Source: an uncultured Oscillospiraceae bacterium (lineage in GTDB: Bacteria; Bacillota; Clostridia; Oscillospirales; Acutalibacteraceae). From it: 19,231 nt of DNA. The notes under the pieces were generated by a model. The model was given only the letters and a program-made list of their open reading frames with translations, did not search any database and was not told where the DNA came from. The stretch covers positions 1 to 19,231 of the forward strand of contig UQZS01000033.1 of NCBI GenBank assembly GCA_900545625.1, read 5' to 3'. Numbering within the stretch: position 1 is the first letter of the stretch; every line of letters starts with the position of its first letter. The position numbers were made by a program, and so were the translations under genes. Of the stretch, positions 1 to 7,646 are shown in pieces.

Positions 1-29
1 CTTTCTATTCGCTATCTTTTTTTCTTATT

Positions 30-49
30 TGTTACACATCATTGTAACA
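30..49. promoter_or_regulatory. Perfect inverted repeat upstream of galM, candidate operator
   Basis: The sequence shows TGTTACA, six bases, then TGTAACA: two perfect 7-bp half-sites. The dyad ends 35 bp before the -35 box of the galM promoter. The size and spacing suit a dimeric repressor or activator site. No T-run follows it, so a terminator for an upstream gene is less likely. I cannot name the regulator. Confidence 0.35.
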
Positions 50-84
50 CCTACACGGTTTTATTTTGTTTTACCGTCGTTTTC

Positions 85-113
85 TTGACAACGCGCGCGG
101 CAAAGATTATACT
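85..113 (+). promoter_or_regulatory. Sigma-A-type promoter for the galM-ilvN-leuCD operon
   Basis: TTGACA (85-90), a 17-bp spacer and TATACT (108-113) form a near-consensus vegetative promoter. Transcription should begin near 120, about 33 nt before the GTG start of galM. That leader is too short for a T-box or attenuator. A second TATAAT at 136-141 lacks a good -35 box. No other promoter is evident before leuC or leuD, so this one may serve all five downstream genes. Confidence 0.7.
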
Positions 114-152
114 TAATAAAATAGAATTCCATAAGTATAATGGGGTGAAAGC

Positions 153-1202
153 GTGCAGACAGAAAAAAGATTTTACGGAAACGCTGAAAACGGTGCGGCG
201 GTTTACGCATACACCGTTACGAACGCCGCCGGCGCGTATATCGAATTGCTCTCTTACGGCGCGACGCTCAACAAGATCGTTGTGCCCGACCGCGCGGGCG
301 CGCTTTGCGACGTGCTCGTCGGCTTTGACACCATGGAGGGGCAGATCTTGTGCACCGACTCCCAGGGCCGCACCGTCGGCAGGGTCGCCAACCGCATCGC
401 GGGTAAGGGGATCACGATCGACGGGGTCAACTACCCGATCACGAAAAACGTGGACGGCAAATTCACCCTCCACGGCAACCACGAATACGCCAAGGCGGTG
501 TGGGATGCCGAGATCGTCGGCGACGGTGCCGTACGCTTTACCTATGAAAGCCTCGACGGCAACGAGGGCTTCCCGGGCAATGTGCACAACGAGGTGACGT
601 TCTCGTTTGACGACGACTGCGCCGTGCGCATCGAGTACCGCTGCACGCCCGACCGCAAAACGGCGATCAATGTCACGAACCACGCCTACTTCAACCTTGC
701 GGGCTTTGACGCGGGGCAGATCATCGACCACGAGTTGCAGCTCTTCTGCGACGCATACACCCCGACGGATACGGACTGCATCCCCACGGGCGAGATCCGC
801 TCGGTCGAGGGCACGCCGTTCGATTTCCGACTGCCTAAGAAAATCGGCAGGGATGTCGGCGCTGATGACGAGCAGTTGAAGATCGGCAGAGGCTACGACC
901 ACAATTTCCGCATTGAAAACTATGACGGTACGCTGCGGGAGTTCGCCCGCGCAAAAGACCCCGAAAGCGGGCGCGTCATGCGCGGCTATACGGATCTGCC
1001 CGGCGTACAGCTCTACATAGGCAACTTTATGGACGGCACGCAGATCGGCAAGGCGGGCAAGCCCCTTATGTATCGGCAGGGCTTTTGTCTTGAAACGCAG
1101 TATTTCCCGGATGCGCTCAACCACCCGGAATTCATCCCCTGCGAATTTACGCCCGAAAAGCCGTTCGTTTCCACCACCGTTTATCAATTCTCAGCAGAAT
1201 AA
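153..1202 (+). CDS. galM: Galactose mutarotase (aldose 1-epimerase)
   Basis: This 349-residue cytoplasmic enzyme interconverts alpha and beta anomers of galactose or glucose, feeding the Leloir pathway. Family motifs are visible in order: GRVANRI at 76-82, LHG at 106-108, TNHAYFNL around 175-182 with the presumed general-acid His177, YDHNF at 248-252, and CLETQ with the presumed general-base Glu314. Length is normal for the family. The start is GTG, chosen because GGGGTG lies just upstream and translation from it gives the usual N-terminus; no in-frame ATG fits. The next gene begins 15 bp after the stop, so galM appears to be the first gene of an operon with amino-acid biosynthesis genes, which is not an expected functional pairing. 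No other galactose genes are in the window, so the natural sugar could be another aldose. Confidence 0.93.
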   Translation: MQTEKRFYGNAENGAAVYAYTVTNAAGAYIELLSYGATLNKIVVPDRAGALCDVLVGFDTMEGQILCTDSQGRTVGRVANRIAGKGITIDGVNYPITKNVDGKFTLHGNHEYAKAVWDAEIVGDGAVRFTYESLDGNEGFPGNVHNEVTFSFDDDCAVRIEYRCTPDRKTAINVTNHAYFNLAGFDAGQIIDHELQLFCDAYTPTDTDCIPTGEIRSVEGTPFDFRLPKKIGRDVGADDEQLKIGRGYDHNFRIENYDGTLREFARAKDPESGRVMRGYTDLPGVQLYIGNFMDGTQIGKAGKPLMYRQGFCLETQYFPDALNHPEFIPCEFTPEKPFVSTTVYQFSAE

Positions 1203-1217
1203 AAGAGGTATTCCATC

Positions 1218-1745
1218 ATGGCAGAACAGCAACAGCAAAATTTGGAGCGCATTTTCCTTTCGGCGCTTGTCCATAACCGCACGGGCGTGCTGCTGCGCGT
1301 GGCGAGCCTGTTCGCGCGGCGTGGCTATAACGTCATCAGCCTGACCGTCGCCGAAACGGAAAATCCGCTGTATTCGCGCATCACCATCGTTTCGGACGTC
1401 GAGCCGTACAAATTCATGCAGGTCGAGCAGCAGCTTGCAAAGCTCGGCGACGTGATCAAGGTTGTGAAATTAAGCGAAGGGCAGCTCATTGCCAGCGAGC
1501 TGCTGCTCATCAAGGTGCATGCGACCAACAGCCGCCGCACTGCGGTGCTCAAGACGATCAACGGCTTCGGCGCGAAGGTCAAGGATATTGGGCACACCAC
1601 CATCACGGCGGAGCTGACGGGGCTGCCGTCGCTGATCGACCGCTTTATTGAAAAGATGACCAAGCACGGCATCATCGAGCTGTCGCGCTCGGGTCTTACC
1701 GCGCTCGAAACGGGCGACACCAACATCAACGGAATCGAGGAATAA
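1218..1745 (+). CDS. ilvN: Acetolactate synthase small (regulatory) subunit
   Basis: The 175-residue product is the regulatory subunit of acetohydroxyacid synthase, which makes acetolactate or acetohydroxybutyrate for valine, leucine and isoleucine synthesis. An N-terminal ACT domain (about 9-85) contains the characteristic stretch NRTGVLLRVASLFARRGYN at 20-38, where branched-chain feedback inhibitors bind in this family. The remainder (about 86-165) fits the small-subunit C-terminal domain. The ATG has an AGAGG site upstream. It lies 15 bp after galM and 3 bp before leuC, with no promoter of its own visible. Oddly, the catalytic partner is not adjacent: a large-subunit gene appears only at 17749. 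The symbol could equally be ilvH. Confidence 0.93.
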   Translation: MAEQQQQNLERIFLSALVHNRTGVLLRVASLFARRGYNVISLTVAETENPLYSRITIVSDVEPYKFMQVEQQLAKLGDVIKVVKLSEGQLIASELLLIKVHATNSRRTAVLKTINGFGAKVKDIGHTTITAELTGLPSLIDRFIEKMTKHGIIELSRSGLTALETGDTNINGIEE

Positions 1746-1748
1746 CTT

Positions 1749-3011
1749 ATGGCAATGACAATGACGCAAAAGATCCTTGCCGCGCATGCGGGGCTGCCGT
1801 CTGTCTCGGCGGGGCAGCTCATTGAGGCAAATCTGGATCTGGTGATGGGCAACGACGTAACGTCTCCCGTCGCCATCCATGAAATGGAAGAAAAAGGCTT
1901 CCAAAAGGTCTTTGATAATGAACATATCGCCCTTGTGATGGATCACTTTACGCCCAACAAGGATATCAAATCTGCCGAGAACTGCAAAAAGGTGCGCACC
2001 TTTGCAAAGGAATACGGCATCCGCAATTTCTTTGATGTGGGGCAGATGGGCATTGAGCACGCTTTGCTTCCCGAACGCGGCCTTGTGATCTCGGGCGACG
2101 TGGTCATCGGGGCGGATTCCCACACCTGCACCTACGGCGCGCTCGGCGCATTCTCCACGGGCGTCGGCTCGACGGATATGGCGGCGGGCATGATCTCCGG
2201 CAAGGCGTGGTTCAAAGTGCCGTCCGCGATCCAAGTGGTGCTTACCGGGAAATTTCAAAAGTATGTCAGCGGCAAGGACGTGATTTTGCACCTGATCGGT
2301 AAGATCGGCGTGGACGGCGCGCGGTACCGCTCGCTGGAATTCACGGGCGAGGGCGTCGCGAGCCTTTCTATGGATGACCGCTTCTGTATTGCAAATATGG
2401 CGATCGAGTGCGGCGCGAAAAACGGGATCTTCCCCGTGGACGAAAAGACGCTTGCCTATATGAAAGGGCGCACCTCGCGCAAGCCCGTTGTATACGAAGC
2501 GGACGCGGACGCGCCCTATGATGAAGTCGTTACCATTGATCTCAATACCCTCAAGCCCACGGTGGCGTTTCCGCATCTGCCGGAAAACACGCACACGATC
2601 GACGAGATCGAGCGCATCGACATCGATCAGGTCGTGATCGGTTCCTGCACCAACGGCAGGATCGAGGATATGCGCGCGGCGGCTTCCGTGATCAAAGGGC
2701 GCAAGATCGCCGACGGCGTGCGCTGCATCGTCATCCCCGCAACGCAGGCGGTGTATCTGCAGTGCATCGAAGAAGGGCTCACCAAAGCCTTCGTCGAAGC
2801 GGGCGCGATCGTCTCCACCCCGACCTGCGGGCCGTGCCTCGGCGGGCATATGGGCATTCTTGCCGCGGGTGAACGCGCGGTCTCCACGACGAACCGCAAT
2901 TTCGTCGGCAGAATGGGTGACCCCACCAGCGAAGTGTATCTCGCAAGCCCGTATGTCGCGGCGGCAAGCGCCGTAACGGGGTACATCTCCGATCCTGCAA
3001 AGCTGGACTGA
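1749..3011 (+). CDS. leuC: 3-isopropylmalate dehydratase large subunit
   Basis: LeuC with LeuD forms isopropylmalate isomerase, converting 2-isopropylmalate to 3-isopropylmalate in leucine synthesis. The 420-residue product belongs to the aconitase family and carries the three 4Fe-4S ligands: Cys300 in SCTNGR, and Cys360 and Cys363 in [25 protein letters not shown] at 121-140 is another family signature. At 420 residues it is the shorter clostridial/archaeal type rather than the roughly 466-residue enterobacterial form. The start is 3 bp past the ilvN stop, with its GAGG site inside the end of ilvN, implying translational coupling. leuD follows after 17 bp. Homoaconitase is a related activity, but the bacterial leucine context favours isopropylmalate. 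Confidence 0.95.
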   Translation: MAMTMTQKILAAHAGLPSVSAGQLIEANLDLVMGNDVTSPVAIHEMEEKGFQKVFDNEHIALVMDHFTPNKDIKSAENCKKVRTFAKEYGIRNFFDVGQMGIEHALLPERGLVISGDVVIGADSHTCTYGALGAFSTGVGSTDMAAGMISGKAWFKVPSAIQVVLTGKFQKYVSGKDVILHLIGKIGVDGARYRSLEFTGEGVASLSMDDRFCIANMAIECGAKNGIFPVDEKTLAYMKGRTSRKPVVYEADADAPYDEVVTIDLNTLKPTVAFPHLPENTHTIDEIERIDIDQVVIGSCTNGRIEDMRAAASVIKGRKIADGVRCIVIPATQAVYLQCIEEGLTKAFVEAGAIVSTPTCGPCLGGHMGILAAGERAVSTTNRNFVGRMGDPTSEVYLASPYVAAASAVTGYISDPAKLD

Positions 3012-3028
3012 CAGAAAGGACGAGACCT

Positions 3029-3508
3029 ATGAAAATACAGGGTAAAGTACACAAATACGGTGATCATGTCGATACGGACGTCATCATTCCCGCGCGGTAT
3101 CTTAATACCGCCGACCCCAAAGAGCTGGCGGCGCACTGCATGGAAGATATCGACAAAGATTTTGTAAAAAATGTGCAGCCCGGCGATATTCTTGTCGCGG
3201 GTGTGAACTTCGGCTGCGGTTCTTCGCGCGAGCATGCGCCTATTGCCATCAAAGCGTCGGGCATTGCCTGCGTCATCGCCGAAAATTTTGCACGCATTTT
3301 CTACCGCAATTCGCTGAATATCGGGCTGCCCATTTTGGAATGTCCTGCGGCAAGCAAGGCGATCCAAAACGGGGATGAGGTCGCGGTGGATTTTGATACC
3401 GGCGTGATCGAGAACCTTGCCACGGGCGAAACCTATCAGGCAGAACCGTTCCCGCCTTTTATCCAGAACATCATTCAAAAAGGCGGGCTGCTCGCGTCCC
3501 TGAAATAA
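3029..3508 (+). CDS. leuD: 3-isopropylmalate dehydratase small subunit
   Basis: This 159-residue subunit completes isopropylmalate isomerase with LeuC. It shows [17 protein letters not shown] at 11-27, the loop that contacts the substrate side chain in this family, and [15 protein letters not shown] at 61-75, the conserved substrate-binding segment. The length is normal for the short clostridial/archaeal type paired with a 420-residue LeuC. An AGAAAGGACGAG ribosome site precedes the ATG. The gene sits 17 bp after leuC and 28 bp before the next gene. Neither leuA nor leuB is in the window, so the rest of the leucine branch must be elsewhere or just outside. Confidence 0.95.
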   Translation: MKIQGKVHKYGDHVDTDVIIPARYLNTADPKELAAHCMEDIDKDFVKNVQPGDILVAGVNFGCGSSREHAPIAIKASGIACVIAENFARIFYRNSLNIGLPILECPAASKAIQNGDEVAVDFDTGVIENLATGETYQAEPFPPFIQNIIQKGGLLASLK

Positions 3509-3536
3509 GGATCTTTAAGGCGGGGTAGGGGAGCCA

Positions 3537-5174
3537 ATGAAACCGATTTCAAAAAAGATAACTCGAATTTTCGCCGTGCTCGCATCCTTTGCGGGCGCGG
3601 CGGCTGTGCTTGTCTATACGGTACTGTACGCAAAAGCAAACGTCAATTCCGACACGATGGATACGCTTATGTGGGCGTATGCGTCATATCGTTCAGGCTC
3701 GCTGTTTGCCGCGGATTTCGCATATGCGGGCTTTTTGCCGTTCGGCGGCGCGCTTTTGATGCTGCCGTTTGTGGCTTTGTTCGGCGTCAGCTATACGGCG
3801 CATATTGCGGGGATGGTCGTGTTCCTGCTCTTGTTTTTTGCCGCGCTGGTCTGGTTTGCACGCCGCATGGATTTGGGGCTTTTCGGCGGGAGCCTGCTCT
3901 TTTTAGCGGTGTGCGCGCTGTTCCTTTGCGGATCGAAATTTCGTGAGATGTTTTGCGAGCACATCCTCTATTACAGCCTTTCCGCTTTATTTCTTATGGT
4001 TGGCTTTTCGCTGCTGACCGCATTTTTAGAGGCATTGCAGACACAGTGCCGCCGCAGGGCGGTGCTGTGGGGGCTTGCCGCTTTTTTGTTTTTTACCGCT
4101 GTTTCGTCCGACGGCTTTCAGGTGGCGGGCATTGCTGCGCTGCCGCTTAGCATCGCCTTTTTCTGTGAACGCTTTTTCGACACGAAAACAAAATTGACGG
4201 CGCAGCAGAATCTGCCCGCCTTTATCGCCGCCGCTCTGCCTCTGCCGGCTATGGCGTTTGGCTTCCTCCTGCGCTATGCGGTCACGGGCGGCGCGCAGTT
4301 CGGCTATGCGAACGCATCTTCTTCCTATGACACCATGGAAGAAATGCTCAATTGGACGGGTAAGCTCCAAAACCTTGTGACGGAATATTTTTTGCTGTTT
4401 GATATATCATTTACCGATAATGCGAGCTTGACGGATCTTACCCAGCTGCCCGCACTTCTGCGCTGCCTGTTTGCGGCGCTTTTGCCGTGTGCGCTCCTCG
4501 TTTTCGCATTTTGCTATCGGAAAATCAAGGATGTGCACCTCAAACGCCTGTTTTGGGCGGTGACGGCGGTGTGCGGCATTACGGTTTTTCTTTGGTTCTT
4601 CGGTACGATCTCCAACGCAGGCTGGCGGCTGATCCCTATGATCTTCAGCCTGCTGTTGCTGTTCGCGGCAAGCGTGGTTGCGCTTTTGCGCCGTGTCTCC
4701 GTGCGCCGCTTCGGCGTGGTGCTTTGCGCGGTAACGGTGCTGTTTTTTGCAGAGTCGGTCTTTTCTGTTTCCGATATGCAGGTCGTGCGCGAACCTGCCG
4801 GAAAATATCAGGGAATTTACGACGCGATCACCGCACGGGATTTGTCTTGCGGCTATGGCAATTTTTGGTTTTCGAATGCGCTTTTTGTGATGAGCGGCGG
4901 CGAAGTCCGGCCGCACAATGTCGGGATCTCCGAAAACGGCGAACTTCTGCTTGAAAATTACCAGCAGTTCCCCATAGATTTGGCTGCGTATGCAGAACAG
5001 AACGGTGTGTTCCTGATCGTGCTCGCGGCGGACGTGCAGCGCTTTGAAGCCTCCGACACCTATCGGGCACTTGTCCGTTATGAGACGGGGACGTATACGG
5101 ATACCGAAGTCCCGTGGGGCTGTAAGGTATATTTCTATTCCCGCGATATTTCTTCCTTTTTCTTGGAGAACTGA
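3537..5174 (+). CDS. Polytopic membrane protein, GT-C-glycosyltransferase-like, function unknown
   Basis: I do not recognise a named family. The 545-residue product has about 10-11 hydrophobic segments between residues 11 and 408, then a soluble tail of about 135 residues. After the first helix comes NSDTMDTLMWAYASYRSGSLF (37 onward), an acidic loop followed by a re-entrant hydrophobic stretch. That arrangement, many helices plus a C-terminal extracytoplasmic domain, recalls GT-C enzymes that use polyprenyl-phosphate sugars. The tail motif GYGNFWFSNALFVMSGGEVR near 439-458 also looks like such proteins. This is inference from topology only. It lies 28 bp after leuD with a GGGGAG site, so it is probably the last gene of that operon. 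No terminator is evident after it. Confidence 0.75.
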   Translation: MKPISKKITRIFAVLASFAGAAAVLVYTVLYAKANVNSDTMDTLMWAYASYRSGSLFAADFAYAGFLPFGGALLMLPFVALFGVSYTAHIAGMVVFLLLFFAALVWFARRMDLGLFGGSLLFLAVCALFLCGSKFREMFCEHILYYSLSALFLMVGFSLLTAFLEALQTQCRRRAVLWGLAAFLFFTAVSSDGFQVAGIAALPLSIAFFCERFFDTKTKLTAQQNLPAFIAAALPLPAMAFGFLLRYAVTGGAQFGYANASSSYDTMEEMLNWTGKLQNLVTEYFLLFDISFTDNASLTDLTQLPALLRCLFAALLPCALLVFAFCYRKIKDVHLKRLFWAVTAVCGITVFLWFFGTISNAGWRLIPMIFSLLLLFAASVVALLRRVSVRRFGVVLCAVTVLFFAESVFSVSDMQVVREPAGKYQGIYDAITARDLSCGYGNFWFSNALFVMSGGEVRPHNVGISENGELLLENYQQFPIDLAAYAEQNGVFLIVLAADVQRFEASDTYRALVRYETGTYTDTEVPWGCKVYFYSRDISSFFLEN

Positions 5175-5187
5175 CCGCTTTCGGGAT

Positions 5188-5216
5188 TTAACAAAAGTTT
5201 CTTCTTTGTTCATAAA
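5188..5216 (+). promoter_or_regulatory. Candidate promoter for the two-component operon
   Basis: TTAACA (5188-5193), a 17-bp spacer and CATAAA (5211-5216) give a fair -35 and a weak -10. The 5175-5299 gap is AT-rich and has no convincing terminator for the preceding gene. TTAACA also resembles a half-site of the box seen upstream of the protease gene, but no second good half-site lies 11 bp away. Confidence 0.4.
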
Positions 5217-5299
5217 CTATTTGCAACTTTTTTTTATCATAAGAAAAAATGAACCGGGCGTATGCCTGTCTGTTCTTGCAAAAAGAAAGGGTGAGCCTT

Positions 5300-5992
5300 G
5301 TGGCAAACGAAAAAATTTTGGTCGTAGACGACGACACCAACATCTGCGAATTGCTGCGCCTGTACCTGGAAAAAGAGGGGTATGCGGTCAAAAGCGTGAA
5401 CGACGGGGTTTCGGCGGTCAACGCCTTTAAGCAGGAAAACCCGGATCTGATGATCCTCGATATTATGCTCCCAAAGCTCGACGGCTGGCAGGTCTGCCGC
5501 GAGGTGCGCAAATTTTCCGACAAACCCATCATCATGCTTACGGCAAAGGGCGAGACCTTTGACAAGGTGCTGGGTCTTGAGCTCGGTGCGGATGATTATA
5601 TGACCAAGCCCTTTGACACGAAGGAAATGGTTGCCCGCATCAAGGCGGTGCTGCGCCGTACAAGCGCAGGCCCCGCAGGCGAAGCGGTCAAAGAGGTCAA
5701 TTATGAGAACCTGAGCATCAATCTCACCAATTATGAAATGAAGGTCAACGGCAAGCCCGTGGACACACCGCCGAAAGAATTGGAACTGATCTACCATCTT
5801 GCGTCCAACCCGAACCGCGTATTCACGCGCGACCAGCTGCTTGACGAGGTCTGGGGCTTCGATTATTACGGCGATTCGCGCACCGTAGACGTCCATGTCA
5901 AACGGCTTCGCGAAAAGCTGGAAGGCGTTTCAGATAAATGGGATCTTAAAACGGTCTGGGGCGTCGGCTATAAGTTTGAGACGAAGGAATAA
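5300..5992 (+). CDS. OmpR/PhoB-family response regulator, WalR-like
   Basis: The 230-residue product has an N-terminal receiver domain with acidic residues Asp10-Asp12, phosphoacceptor Asp54 in LILDIMLP-like context (LMILDIMLPKLDG), Thr81 and Lys103 (MTKPF). A C-terminal winged helix (about 130-227) has the recognition-helix segment SRTVDVHVKRLREKLE, very like WalR and PhoP proteins. I chose the GTG at 5300 because AAAGAAAGG ends 9 bp upstream and the protein then begins with the usual MANEKILVVDDD. An ATG at 5249 would add 17 non-conserved residues and has no good ribosome site. The kinase gene starts 3 bp after the stop. It probably binds direct repeats spaced 11 bp, as candidates before the downstream protease gene suggest. 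Confidence 0.93.
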   Translation: MANEKILVVDDDTNICELLRLYLEKEGYAVKSVNDGVSAVNAFKQENPDLMILDIMLPKLDGWQVCREVRKFSDKPIIMLTAKGETFDKVLGLELGADDYMTKPFDTKEMVARIKAVLRRTSAGPAGEAVKEVNYENLSINLTNYEMKVNGKPVDTPPKELELIYHLASNPNRVFTRDQLLDEVWGFDYYGDSRTVDVHVKRLREKLEGVSDKWDLKTVWGVGYKFETKE

Positions 5993-5995
5993 GCC

Positions 5996-7534
5996 ATGCG
6001 TGACGGCAAGTTAAAGGCCTTTGCCCGCAAGGCATACCATAAATTCAGCCACCAGTCCCTGTTTGTCAAATATTTTTCGGTGTTCCTGGTCATCGTAACG
6101 ATCTGTTTTATGGCATTGGGTGTTACACTGGGGATATTTGTGACAAACTATTGGAGCAATCAGAAATCTGTGCTGCTCAAAGAAAACGCCAGATCGGTGG
6201 CGCAATCCACGGCAGAGGTGCTTTCCTCCTGGCTTCGCGACGAACCGCAGGGATCGGTCGTTTTCATCTGCAACAACCTCACCACGATCTCCGAGGCGAT
6301 CGACGCGGACGTGTTTATGTGCGACCCGGACGGTAAGGTCATCCTCTGTAAAGATCTGCTTTCCTCTGACCTTGTCGTGCGCAATGACGGCGTGTGCACC
6401 ATCCACGGGTCGTATCAGGTGCCGCAAAGCGTGCTCGATGAGGTGGCAAAAGGCAACTACTATGCCGCCGGGACGCTGGACGGGCTGTATGACAATACCC
6501 ATTTGGCGGCTGCCGAGCCTGTGGTCGTCAGCGGGCAGATCGCGGGCTATATTTTTGCCGTGGAGCCAATGAGCATCAGCTTTCAGGGCTATTTCTTCAA
6601 TGCGCTGCGCATGTTCGCATTCGCCTCTCTTTTGGCGCTGTGCATTGGCTTTGCCGTGATCTATCTCTTTACGGCGAACCTTGTCCGTCCCTTAAAGGAG
6701 ATGTCCAAGGCGACCAAGGCGTATGCGGCCGGCGACTTCAGCCCGCGCGTGAGTGTGCGCGGCAACGACGAGCTTTCGGAGCTTATGGAAGCGTTCAACC
6801 GTATGGCGGCGTCCCTTTCCTTACAGGAGAGCTCGCGGCGCAGCTTTGTTGCGAATGTTTCGCACGAACTCAAAACCCCCATGACCACCATCGGCGGTTT
6901 TATCGACGGCATTTTGGACGGTACCATCGAGCCCGAACGGCAAAATCATTACCTGCGCATCGTCTCCGACGAGACCAAACGCCTCTCACGGCTTGTGACG
7001 TCCATGCTCAATATGTCCAAAATCGAAGCAGGCGAGCTGCAGCTGCAGCCGAAGCGGTTCGATCTGTGCCGCGAAATTTTCGATACCATGCTCAATTTCG
7101 AGCAGATCATTGACCGTAAGCACATCGAGGTCGTGGGGCTTGACACGCTCCGGCCGACATATATTTTCGCCGACCGCGATATGCTGCACCAGGTCATATA
7201 CAATCTGGTGGATAACGCCGTGAAATTCACCGAAAACGGTACGATCGGCGTAGCGGTAGATCAAACGCAGGAAAGCACAACCGTTTCCATTCGCAATACG
7301 GGCACGACGGGGATCTCCTCCGAAGAGCTTTCGCGCGTCTTTGAACGATTTTATAAGGTCGACAAATCCCGCAGCTATGATACAAAAGGCGCGGGGCTGG
7401 GACTTTATATCTGCAAGACGATCATAGAAATGCACGGCGGCACGATCTCGGCGCAAAGCGACGGCAGCGAATATGTGGAGTTTTCCTTTACGCTCCCGAA
7501 TGTCCCACCGAACAGCGGCGAGACGAGTGTTTAA
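5996..7534 (+). CDS. Membrane sensor histidine kinase with HAMP domain
   Basis: This 512-residue kinase partners the preceding regulator. Layout: TM1 about 22-51, extracytoplasmic sensor about 52-200 without a recognised domain, TM2 about 203-226, HAMP about 226-276, HisKA with phosphoacceptor His290 in FVANVSHELKTP, and a HATPase domain with N-box HQVIYNLVDNAVKF (398-411), FERFYKVD and GAGLGLYI (465-472). There is no PAS domain between HAMP and HisKA, unlike Bacillus WalK. In the G1 box the usual DxGxG reads NTGTTG, with Asn434 in place of the Asp that contacts adenine; such Asn versions do occur in Firmicute kinases. Start ATG follows AAGGAA. The gene is 3 bp from its regulator and 112 bp from the protease gene. 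Confidence 0.93.
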   Translation: MRDGKLKAFARKAYHKFSHQSLFVKYFSVFLVIVTICFMALGVTLGIFVTNYWSNQKSVLLKENARSVAQSTAEVLSSWLRDEPQGSVVFICNNLTTISEAIDADVFMCDPDGKVILCKDLLSSDLVVRNDGVCTIHGSYQVPQSVLDEVAKGNYYAAGTLDGLYDNTHLAAAEPVVVSGQIAGYIFAVEPMSISFQGYFFNALRMFAFASLLALCIGFAVIYLFTANLVRPLKEMSKATKAYAAGDFSPRVSVRGNDELSELMEAFNRMAASLSLQESSRRSFVANVSHELKTPMTTIGGFIDGILDGTIEPERQNHYLRIVSDETKRLSRLVTSMLNMSKIEAGELQLQPKRFDLCREIFDTMLNFEQIIDRKHIEVVGLDTLRPTYIFADRDMLHQVIYNLVDNAVKFTENGTIGVAVDQTQESTTVSIRNTGTTGISSEELSRVFERFYKVDKSRSYDTKGAGLGLYICKTIIEMHGGTISAQSDGSEYVEFSFTLPNVPPNSGETSV

Positions 7535-7547
7535 CAACTTATTTACA
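7531..7547 (-). promoter_or_regulatory. Candidate WalR/YycF-type box 1
   Basis: On the minus strand this reads TGTAAA, five bases, TGTTAA, a 12 of 12 match to the published WalR pattern TGTWAH-N5-TGTWAH. It overlaps the stop codon of the kinase gene and lies about 100 bp before the protease start. The match is seen in the sequence; binding by the regulator encoded at 5300-5992 is inference. Confidence 0.4.
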
Positions 7548-7571
7548 AGTCCCGCAAAATTCTTCAAAGCC

Positions 7572-7608
7572 TGTTAATATCGAGTTAATAACCGCGCATT
7601 ACGATAAT
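7572..7608 (+). promoter_or_regulatory. Candidate activated promoter of the protease gene with WalR-type box 2
   Basis: TGTTAA (7572-7577), five bases, AGTTAA (7583-7588) matches the WalR pattern at 11 of 12 positions. A -10-like GATAAT follows at 7603-7608. The place where a -35 box should be (about 7580-7585) lies within the direct repeat and has no TTGACA-like sequence. That is how OmpR/PhoB-family activators are commonly placed. Predicted transcription start is near 7615, about 32 nt before the protease ATG. Confidence 0.45.
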
Positions 7609-7646
7609 CTTGTCAATCGGAAATCCACGCATGGAGGCGTTTCGAT

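Noticed and set aside
51..1187. Long minus-strand open frame opposite galM
   Set aside because: Galactose mutarotase motifs on the plus strand are unmistakable. The antisense frame is open because of GC-rich third positions, has no ribosome site and resembles nothing.
1470..2849. 459-codon minus-strand open frame opposite ilvN and leuC
   Set aside because: It lies antisense to two clear plus-strand enzymes, and its composition (rich in Arg, His, Asp) is that of a shadow frame.
5249..5299. Upstream ATG for the response regulator
   Set aside because: It adds 17 residues not found in receiver domains and lacks a Shine-Dalgarno site. GTG 5300 has both the site and the family-typical N-terminus.
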